Origin: Spirochaetaceae bacterium
GTDB taxonomy: Bacteria > Spirochaetota > Spirochaetia > Treponematales > Breznakiellaceae
Assembly (NCBI GenBank): GCA_031284645.1
Contig: JAITXS010000049.1
Span: forward strand, 1-5,621
Reading direction: 5' to 3'
DNA: 5,621 nt
The notes under the pieces are model-generated. The model was not told where the DNA came from. It did not search any database and was given only the letters and a program-made list of their open reading frames with translations. The position numbers were made by a program, and so were the translations under genes. Shown piece by piece: positions 1 to 4,404 of the stretch (positions are counted from its first letter, which is position 1; every line of letters begins with the position of its first letter).

Positions 1-338
1 CCCCAATGTTTGCTGATGCAACAAGGAGCATACGGGAATATATCATAAAAAACGGAAAAGAATTTGGAAAAATCATGGAGACGGAATATTTTAAGAATAA
101 TTTTATAATTGAAGGAGAAAAATTAAAAAATGTTCCCAAGGAATATGACAAAGATTATAAATTTTCAGAATATTTGAAAAATAAATCATGGTATATAGAA
201 TATCACATTGACGATAGTCTTTTTTTAAAACCGGAAATATTTATAAATAAATGTATAGAAATATTTAAAAACATAAAACCGTTTAATGATTATATAAATA
301 AAGCATTAAAAGATTTTAAAATGCCGGAAAGAAAATAA
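1..338 (+). CDS. DUF2461 family protein, C-terminal part (5' end outside window)
   Basis: This is the C-terminal part of a DUF2461 (TIGR02453-type) protein, a family of about 220 residues with no established biochemical role. About 111 residues are visible. The frame is open to the left edge, with a Pro codon before the first Met, so the ATG at 6 is internal. Family signatures seen are the IREYI helix, the EGEKLKNVPKEYDKD block (residues about 37-51 from the ATG), the EYLKNKSW segment that follows, and the closing IKPFNDYINKAL helix. The TAA stop is at 336-338. The gene is about 24% GC by hand count, with heavy AAA, ATA and AAT use, far below the neighbouring ddl gene. That suggests different ancestry or relaxed composition. 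It faces ddl tail to tail across a repeat array. The family call is firm; the function is unknown. Confidence 0.85.
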   Translation, partial: PMFADATRSIREYIIKNGKEFGKIMETEYFKNNFIIEGEKLKNVPKEYDKDYKFSEYLKNKSWYIEYHIDDSLFLKPEIFINKCIEIFKNIKPFNDYINKALKDFKMPERK

Positions 339-340
339 TA

Positions 341-380
341 GGGTAATAGGGTATTGGGTAATAGGGTATTGGGTATTGGG
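341..380 (+). repeat. GGG tandem run, potential G-quadruplex
   Basis: Six GGG triplets start at 341, 349, 356, 364, 371 and 378, separated by loops of 4 or 5 bases (TAATA or TATT). A 15-base unit, GGGTAATAGGGTATT, occurs exactly twice (341-355 and 356-370) and then decays to a GGGTATT heptamer. This satisfies the usual G-quadruplex pattern of four G3 runs with short loops. It begins three bases after the DUF2461 stop codon, so it would lie in that gene's 3' untranslated RNA. Tandem repeats of this kind are prone to slipped-strand length change. Confidence 0.8.
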
Positions 381-389
381 TAGTAGATT

Positions 390-408
390 TCTGGTAAAAC
401 CCAGACCC
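390..408 (+). repeat. Left member of a 19-nt exact inverted repeat pair; small hairpin
   Basis: These 19 bases are the exact reverse complement of 4275-4293. Each copy is also a hairpin, TCTGG and CCAGA pairing around the six-base loop TAAAAC (390-405). The pair flanks the ddl, ZIP, hypothetical and tmk block in opposite orientations, about 3.9 kb apart. Confidence 0.85.
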
Positions 409-592
409 CCTATCCGAAGCAAAGGTTTAGAAGAGTTGGGTATGATACAGGATTACTGATAAAACCAAAACCCTATTACCCCGAAGCAAGGGTAGTAGGG
501 TCTTGGATATAGGGTAGTAACTTTCTGATAAAAGCTAAACCCTCTACCCCTGACCCAATTACCCTACTTAGACCCTATTCCGCTGTCGTCTG

Positions 593-1684
593 TTACAGAT
601 AGTTCGTTCGCAATTGTTTTTCTCTCTTAAAACGGGCGATGGCAAGTTCAATAAGACGGGTAATAAGATCCGTATAAGAAATCCCGAAGGCATCAAAGAG
701 TTTGGGGTACATACTTATTTTAGTAAAGCCCGGTATTGTGTTTATCTCGTTTACATAGAGCAAACCGTTTTTTCCGAGAAAAAAGTCCACGCGGGCCAGC
801 CCTTCGCAGCAGAGGGCCTTGAATGTTTTTAGCGCAAGGAACTGTACTTTTTTTATCATTTCCGGCGAAATTTGTGCGGGAATTTCTGCTACGGCACCGC
901 TTCCGTCAATATACTTTGCGTTGTAAGAATAAAATTCATGGGCCGGTTTTATTTCGCCGGGAAGAGAGGCAAAAGGGTCTTCGTTTCCCAGAACAGCGCA
1001 CTCAAGTTCACGTCCGACGATTTCTTCTTCAAAGACAATTTTTGTATCATAGCAAAACGCATCTTTAACAAACAGGTGGTATTCATCTTCATTATGAATT
1101 TTATGAACGCCGATTGAAGAGCCCATATTTGCCGGCTTTACAAAAAGCGGTAAGCCAAGTTCCGCTACAACCTTATCGTAAGAAAGCATTTCTTCATAAT
1201 CATGAAGAACGATGAACTTGCCTATAGGGATTCCCTCGGAACGCAAAAGACGCTTCATGACATCCTTATCCATGCCAAGCGCGGAACCGAGTACACTTGA
1301 GCCGACAAACGGAATATCAGCAAGTTTTAAAAGCCCCTGCACGGTGCCGTCTTCTCCAAAAGGCCCGTGCAGAATCGGGAACACAACATCAAGGGTAAAA
1401 TCGCTTTCCCTTTGGTCGATATTCGAGATAAAACCGCCTGACTGCGGGACAATGGCAACAGGAGAGCCTTGAGGATTTAATGCGATATTTTTGGGATCCG
1501 CACTGTTCAAAAGGAAGTGTTCGGCCTGCTCAAAGAGCCATTTACCGTGTTTGTCAATACCGATTAAAACAGGCTCGAATTTATTTCGGTCAATTGCGTC
1601 AAAAATATTTTTTGCCGATTGAAGGGAAACCTCGTGTTCCGCAGAACGCCCGCCGAACAGAATACCAACTTTTAATTTTGCCAT
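593..1684 (-). CDS. ddl: D-alanine--D-alanine ligase
   Basis: This ATP-grasp ligase joins two D-alanines in the cytosol to make the dipeptide for the peptidoglycan precursor. At 363 residues it is a normal length for the larger Ddl subgroup. Visible motifs are GGRSAEHEVS (11-20, with Glu16 as the N-terminal substrate residue), HGPFGEDGTVQG (106-117), the ATP-grasp VKPANMGSSIGV (182-193), the omega-loop FYSYNAKY (251-258), and NEINTIPGFT (312-321). Predicted metal ligands are Asp300, Glu313 and Asn315, with the same spacing as in E. coli DdlB. Tyr258 in the omega-loop is the residue typical of D-Ala-D-Ala specificity. A VanA-type D-lactate ligase or an F-type ligase differs here, so ordinary specificity is inferred. 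The ATG start is supported by the family N-terminus MAKLKVGILFGG, but no Shine-Dalgarno precedes it. It is divergent from the ZIP gene and apparently monocistronic. Confidence 0.96.
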   Translation of the reverse strand: MAKLKVGILFGGRSAEHEVSLQSAKNIFDAIDRNKFEPVLIGIDKHGKWLFEQAEHFLLNSADPKNIALNPQGSPVAIVPQSGGFISNIDQRESDFTLDVVFPILHGPFGEDGTVQGLLKLADIPFVGSSVLGSALGMDKDVMKRLLRSEGIPIGKFIVLHDYEEMLSYDKVVAELGLPLFVKPANMGSSIGVHKIHNEDEYHLFVKDAFCYDTKIVFEEEIVGRELECAVLGNEDPFASLPGEIKPAHEFYSYNAKYIDGSGAVAEIPAQISPEMIKKVQFLALKTFKALCCEGLARVDFFLGKNGLLYVNEINTIPGFTKISMYPKLFDAFGISYTDLITRLIELAIARFKREKQLRTNYL

Positions 1685-1691
1685 ATTTTAT

Positions 1692-1697
1692 ACTATA
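1692..1697 (-). promoter_or_regulatory. Possible ddl -10 element, implying a very short or no leader
   Basis: On the minus strand TATAGT lies seven bases before the ddl ATG, with a poor -35 match (TTTCAA) 17 bases further upstream. A start of transcription 6-7 bases downstream of it would fall at or next to the ATG. This would explain the absence of a ribosome binding site. The sequence is AT-rich and TATACT also occurs on the plus strand at 1694-1699, so chance is possible. Confidence 0.3.
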
Positions 1698-1703
1698 CTA
1701 AAA

Positions 1704-1713
1704 ACAGCGCTGT
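1704..1713. promoter_or_regulatory. 10-bp perfect palindrome in the ddl/ZIP divergent region
   Basis: ACAGCGCTGT is a perfect palindrome. After one mismatched pair it gains two more (AA at 1701-1702 with TT at 1715-1716). It lies midway in the 68-bp gap between the divergent starts. It would sit inside the -35/-10 spacer of the proposed ddl promoter, a usual place for an operator. No regulator binding this exact site is recognised. Confidence 0.35.
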
Positions 1714-1737
1714 ATTGAAAGCGGGTAATTCTTCAGC

Positions 1738-1746
1738 GGGGAGGGG
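1738..1746 (+). promoter_or_regulatory. Ribosome binding site of the ZIP transporter gene
   Basis: The purine run GGGGAGGGG contains GGAGG at 1740-1744, leaving eight bases before the ATG at 1753. It supports that start codon and contrasts with the absent site in front of the divergent ddl. Confidence 0.7.
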
Positions 1747-1752
1747 AATAAT

Positions 1753-2544
1753 ATGAATAAATTATTATGGCCGGTATTTGGAACAAGTTTTATTTTTCTT
1801 ATGACCTGTCTTGGCTCTTCTGTTGTATTCTTTTTTCGGGATAAAACAAATAAAAGCGTACAGACAGTCTTCCTTGGTTTTGCGGCAGGTATTATGATTG
1901 CCGCATCTGTATTTGGACTGCTCGTTCCCGCGATAGAAGAATCCGAGGCTTCCGGTTTTATCGGCTGGGTTCCCGCCGCAGCCGGTTTTCTTATTGGGGT
2001 GCTTTTTCTTTTCGCTTTGGATAAAATCATCCCTCATTTACACCCGGAAAGCGGCGTACGGGAAGGACTCTCATCCTCAATGAAGCGGACGACACTTCTG
2101 GTTTCAGCGGTAACGCTGCATAATATCCCCGAAGGTATGGCGGTAGGCTTGTCTTTCGCGCTTGCCGCATCACATTCCGATGATCCTATGATGTACAGTT
2201 CCGCAGTTGCCTTAGCCTTGGGTATCGGGATACAGAATTTTCCCGAAGGTGCCGCTGTTTCGCTGCCGCTTAGACGGGAAGGGTTTTCGACCGGAAAATC
2301 ATTTCTTGTCGGCTGCCTTTCGGGCGCAACAGAACCTTTATTCGGGCTTCTCATCCTGCTGATTTCCGGTGTTATCGGACCGTTTATGCCTTGGCTTTTG
2401 GCGTTTTCAGCAGGGGCGATGTTGTATGTGGTGGTGGAGGAGTTAATTCCGGAAGCGCATTTAGACGAACATTCACATTTTGGGACAATGTCGGTTATGG
2501 CCGGATTTATTATTATGATGATATTAGATGTTGCGCTCGGTTGA
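1753..2544 (+). CDS. ZIP-family divalent metal transporter (ZupT/GufA-like)
   Basis: This inner-membrane permease belongs to the ZIP family, whose members move zinc, iron or manganese into the cytoplasm; the metal here cannot be read from sequence. The 263 residues show about eight hydrophobic segments. Metal-binding signatures are HNIPEG in the fourth predicted helix (123-128), QNFPEGAA in the fifth (161-168) and EELIPEA near residues 229-235. Asp90 and His95 occur in FALDKIIPHLH before a short loop. The second site has Asn where some relatives have His, which is common in ZupT/GufA-type members. The loop before helix 4 is short and not His-rich. The start is fixed by a strong ribosome binding site and a typical hydrophobic N-terminus. 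It is transcribed away from ddl and converges on the hypothetical gene at 2660. No zinc- or iron-box operator was recognised upstream. Confidence 0.93.
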   Translation: MNKLLWPVFGTSFIFLMTCLGSSVVFFFRDKTNKSVQTVFLGFAAGIMIAASVFGLLVPAIEESEASGFIGWVPAAAGFLIGVLFLFALDKIIPHLHPESGVREGLSSSMKRTTLLVSAVTLHNIPEGMAVGLSFALAASHSDDPMMYSSAVALALGIGIQNFPEGAAVSLPLRREGFSTGKSFLVGCLSGATEPLFGLLILLISGVIGPFMPWLLAFSAGAMLYVVVEELIPEAHLDEHSHFGTMSVMAGFIIMMILDVALG

Positions 2545-2613
2545 TCGATAACGATAATGATCTGTTATTCTATAATATTGTATACGTGTATTATGTCCCG
2601 TACAGCAGGAGAG

Positions 2614-2654
2614 TATAGTTCTTATCAATAGCTACTACCCTAAACCCTTTACCC
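2614..2654 (-). repeat. Single copy of the intergenic repeat family
   Basis: TATAGTTCTTATCA at 2614-2627 matches 4219-4232 exactly over 14 bases. It is followed by CCC triplets starting at 2638, 2645 and 2652, a strict 7-base period. On the minus strand this reads as GGG runs, then a TGATAAGAACTATA core. It fills the end of the convergent gap between the ZIP gene and the gene ending at 2660. In that gap 2545-2613 holds nothing else recognisable. Confidence 0.75.
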
Positions 2655-2659
2655 AAATT

Positions 2660-3319
2660 TTAATATGTCCCCTCGTCCATTGCCTTAAACTCTTCGCGTA
2701 CCCGGTTCAGACGTGCAAGTTCGCGTGTAAGCGTTTTTTCATAATCAAGCTCGCCGTTTTCAATACGATATGCTTCGTCTTCCCAATATTGGATACGCGG
2801 CAGCCGAATAAAATAAAAATGTTTTTCTTGGGCCTTCTCTGACCATGCTTTTGCGTCTTTCCAGTAATACAAGGCGCTTCGGTAACAGCTTTCCGCTGTA
2901 TTCAAACTGTCAATATTTTCTTCTTTCCACGGCGCATTATAAAAATAGGCATTACGTTTATTCCACTTGTTTCCCAAAAAAATATACTGTTCTATCAATT
3001 TTAAATTGACATGCATCATAAAAAGATAGCGGTATTTTTCCCACTGTACCTTATTTTCGATCAATGCCATTGCATACAGGGGATTCGCGAAATCAGCGGC
3101 AAGCGCTTTTTCAAGCCAGTAAATATTTTCCATCGTGTCATCAGGATATTGAATTAAATGCAGATGATAGAGTTTATAGTATTGTTCTTTATACTGAACA
3201 GGATACGCAGACGTGCTTTCCACAAGCATTGTAAAGTATATTAGTATAAGTAAAAACGAAAGGATTCTCATTCTTTTTGATACAAGATATCTTGTTATAC
3301 GATTTACGCGATACAACAT
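2660..3319 (-). CDS. Exported or membrane-anchored helix-rich hypothetical protein
   Basis: The family is not named with certainty. From the preferred ATG at 3319 the protein has 219 residues. A basic N-terminus (LYRVNRITRYLVSKRMR) is followed by a hydrophobic stretch at about 18-33. A plausible signal-peptidase site follows TSA at about residue 38, so it is probably periplasmic or membrane-anchored. The rest is rich in Tyr, Trp, Lys and Glu and looks all-helical. The segments at about 61-90 (ENIYWLEKALAADFANPLYA) and 137-165 (TAESCYRSALYYW) resemble degenerate TPR repeats. The final 25 residues are charged and coiled-coil-like. A longer reading starts at 3379, but it has no good ribosome site and adds a hydrophilic 20-residue tail before the signal. 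It follows tmk in the same direction, and co-transcription is likely but unproven. Confidence 0.75.
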   Translation of the reverse strand: MLYRVNRITRYLVSKRMRILSFLLILIYFTMLVESTSAYPVQYKEQYYKLYHLHLIQYPDDTMENIYWLEKALAADFANPLYAMALIENKVQWEKYRYLFMMHVNLKLIEQYIFLGNKWNKRNAYFYNAPWKEENIDSLNTAESCYRSALYYWKDAKAWSEKAQEKHFYFIRLPRIQYWEDEAYRIENGELDYEKTLTRELARLNRVREEFKAMDEGTY

Positions 3320-3326
3320 AAAGCAG

Positions 3327-3331
3327 CCCCT
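3327..3331 (-). promoter_or_regulatory. Ribosome binding site favouring the start at 3319
   Basis: AGGGG on the minus strand lies seven bases before the ATG at 3317-3319. The alternative ATG at 3377-3379 is preceded only by GCAGGCAGT, a weaker match. This decides the shorter start for the hypothetical gene. Confidence 0.5.
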
Positions 3332-3395
3332 GCGCTTGTTTTGGGGTAACTCTTCTTCGTGGGTGGTTTTTTGCGCCATACTGCCTGCAACGTAT

Positions 3396-3428
3396 CACCG
3401 CCCCGCCCAACAAGACTTCTTGGCGGTG
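3396..3428 (-). other. Nested inverted repeats between tmk and the downstream gene
   Basis: CACCGCC at 3396-3402 pairs with GGCGGTG at 3422-3428 around a 19-base loop. Within the loop and overlapping its edge, CAAGA (3411-3415) pairs with TCTTG (3418-3422). The two stems share base 3422, so they are partly alternative folds. No T-tract follows on the minus strand, so a simple intrinsic terminator is not supported. It could slow the polymerase or adjust expression of the second gene. Confidence 0.35.
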
Positions 3429-3447
3429 CACTGCCCACGAGTCAAAC

Positions 3448-4092
3448 TTAGCTACCCCTTCTAAACATCGTCATTTTTTGGACGGAGCTCCAGACTTTTT
3501 TGGCCAATTCCTCAACCGGCGCGTCTGCATTGATTAGCTCAACGATACTGCCATTTTGAACACATTGGGGGAGGAGCTTTTTGTAAGACTCACGGACTTT
3601 AATTTGAAAATCAATATATTCATAGATTTCTTTTTTTTTACCCCTGCTCTCGATACGCTTAAAAGCAATTTCCGGATCAATATCAAAGAAAAGGAGAAGT
3701 TCCGGTGCCGGAAAATCTTTATTAAGGCGCTCCGGCAGCTCATCGCCGCACACAAGTCCCTGATAAGCCAATGATGAAAGCACATAGCGGTCGCAAATCG
3801 TAATTTCACCGCGCTTACAGCGTTCCAAAATGCCGTTTTTACCAAAAATATGTTCGTTTCTATCCGCTGCAAAAAGGTAGGCCATTGTTTCCCCGGTAAA
3901 TTGGCGGGAATTCGAGAGGGCAGATCGTAAAAGTTTCCCTATCGCGCCATCCGTAGGCTCAAAAGTATCAAAAACAGTACCTGCCCGCCCGCCGACACCC
4001 TCGTTTTCAAGCCTCATGCGTAAAATTTCCCTCTGTGTTGTGGTTCCTGCGCCATCACATCCCTCAAACACAGCAAAATTTTGTAATATCAT
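3448..4092 (-). CDS. tmk: dTMP (thymidylate) kinase
   Basis: It phosphorylates dTMP to dTDP with ATP in the cytosol, an essential step to dTTP. At 214 residues it has the usual family length. Motifs in order are the P-loop region FEGCDGAGTTTQ (9-20), FEP (44-46) in the place of the usual REP dTMP-contact motif, FAADR (75-79), the DRY signature in ICDRYVLSSLAYQG (99-112), the LLLFFDIDPEIAFKRI strand and helix (132-147), and a basic LID segment RGKKKEIYEY (150-159). Two things are odd. The Walker A lysine is replaced by Thr17 (codon ACC, so not a one-base change from AAA or AAG). The REP Arg is replaced by Phe44. The rest is intact and in frame, so this looks like a divergent functional enzyme rather than a pseudogene. 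No Shine-Dalgarno is visible upstream. The hypothetical gene follows downstream. Confidence 0.92.
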   Translation of the reverse strand: MILQNFAVFEGCDGAGTTTQREILRMRLENEGVGGRAGTVFDTFEPTDGAIGKLLRSALSNSRQFTGETMAYLFAADRNEHIFGKNGILERCKRGEITICDRYVLSSLAYQGLVCGDELPERLNKDFPAPELLLFFDIDPEIAFKRIESRGKKKEIYEYIDFQIKVRESYKKLLPQCVQNGSIVELINADAPVEELAKKVWSSVQKMTMFRRGS

Positions 4093-4109
4093 ACGTGAAA
4101 TTTAATCAT

Positions 4110-4139
4110 ATTATGAGTGTTGGGTCTAGCGTTTCTCAA
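4110..4139 (-). promoter_or_regulatory. Candidate sigma-70-type promoter of tmk
   Basis: On the minus strand TTGAGA (4134-4139) and CATAAT (4110-4115) are separated by 18 bases, each one mismatch from consensus. Transcription would start near 4103, leaving a leader of about 10 bases with no Shine-Dalgarno. The promoter sits 11 bases from the nearest repeat core (TTATCAG at 4150-4156). Confidence 0.5.
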
Positions 4140-4194
4140 ATTTAATATGTTATCAGCAATCTTCTATCCCATACCCCTTATTAGGGTCTAAATA

Positions 4195-4218
4195 GGGTAA
4201 AGGGTTATGGGTTTAGGG
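4195..4218 (+). repeat. Potential G-quadruplex, array B first block
   Basis: GGG triplets start at 4195, 4202, 4209 and 4216 with four-base loops (TAAA, TTAT, TTTA), a strict 7-base period. It directly precedes the core at 4227. The G-rich strand is plus, the template strand for tmk and the SUMF1-type gene. Confidence 0.7.
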
Positions 4219-4252
4219 TATAGTTCTTATCAGGAAGTCTGTACCCTTATTA

Positions 4253-4283
4253 GGGTCATGGGGTTCAGGGTAGAGGGTCTGGG
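4253..4283 (+). repeat. Potential G-quadruplex, array B second block
   Basis: Five G runs start at 4253, 4260 (four Gs), 4268, 4275 and 4281, with loops of three or four bases. The last two runs form part of the 19-nt inverted-pair member at 4275-4293. Confidence 0.7.
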
Positions 4284-4293
4284 TTTTACCAGA
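4275..4293 (-). repeat. Right member of the 19-nt exact inverted repeat pair
   Basis: GGGTCTGGGTTTTACCAGA is the exact reverse complement of 390-408. The stem is TCTGG (4278-4282) with CCAGA (4289-4293) around a six-base loop. Confidence 0.85.
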
Positions 4294-4312
4294 CATCCCC
4301 TACCCTGTCTTA

Positions 4313-4337
4313 GGGTTTTGGGTAATAGGGTACAGGG
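4313..4337 (+). repeat. Potential G-quadruplex, array B third block
   Basis: GGG triplets start at 4313, 4320, 4328 and 4335 with loops TTTT, TAATA and TACA. The block precedes the core at 4346 and shares the GGGTAATAGGGTA word with the array after the DUF2461 gene (341-353). Confidence 0.7.
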
Positions 4338-4404
4338 TATAGATTTTATCAGAAAGCCCCTAGCCCAAACCCCATACTCTACTTAGCGATTCTCCCTGCG
4401 GAAC

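Larger units (their letters stand above)
339..580 (+). repeat. Intergenic G-/C-triplet repeat array A (three CTGATAAAA-type cores)
   Basis: The whole convergent gap between the DUF2461 gene and ddl is repetitive. Three cores are seen: CTGGTAAAA at 391-399, CTGATAAAA at 456-464 and CTGATAAAA at 525-533, spaced 65 and 69 bases apart. A second shared word, CCGAAGCAA, lies at 414-422 and 481-489. GGG runs dominate the left side (341-380). CCC runs dominate the right side (starting at 540, 547, 554, 562 and 573). The complement of the right side resembles the left side, so the region could fold into a long imperfect hairpin with GGG:CCC clamps. No ORF and no classical terminator with a T-tract is seen. 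The same core recurs at about 2614-2640 and 4150-4352. The role is unknown; a 3'-end or transcription-stop function is only a guess. Confidence 0.8.
4146..4380 (-). repeat. Intergenic G-/C-triplet repeat array B (four TTATCAG-type cores)
   Basis: The gap between the SUMF1-type gene and tmk is 312 bp without a gene. Besides the tmk promoter near its left end it is almost entirely repeats. Plus-strand cores are TTATCAG at 4150-4156, 4227-4233 and 4346-4352, with TTACCAG at 4286-4292; steps are 77, 59 and 60 bases. Blocks of GGG triplets precede three of the cores and CCC runs follow. The second unit has a perfect six-base closing stem, AGGGTA with TACCCT, around its core. On the minus strand, the sense of the upstream SUMF1 gene, the core reads CTGATAA, so the array would be in that gene's 3' RNA. 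The copies diverge, unlike CRISPR repeats, and no ORF is present. Function unknown. Confidence 0.8.

Noticed and set aside
341..380. Chromosome or plasmid telomere
   Set aside because: The GGGTAATA run resembles eukaryotic telomere repeats but lies between genes, and similar runs occur internally at three further places.
339..592. CRISPR array
   Set aside because: The cores are short and divergent, the intervening sequence is itself repetitive and G/C-triplet-rich, and no constant-length unique spacers or cas genes are seen.
590..598. CTGTTACAG palindrome as ddl terminator
   Set aside because: A 4-bp stem with a one-base loop spans the stop codon and has no T-tract.
593..1684. VanA-type D-Ala-D-Lac ligase
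   Set aside because: The omega-loop FYSYNAKY is of the ordinary Ddl type with Tyr, and no vanH- or vanX-like neighbours are present.
1698..2354. Minus-strand ORFs opposite the ZIP gene
   Set aside because: They lie antisense to a clear transporter gene and resemble no protein family.
2541..2560. Intrinsic terminator after the ZIP gene
   Set aside because: GATC words at both ends give only a 4-bp pairing with a mismatch, and there is no following T-tract.
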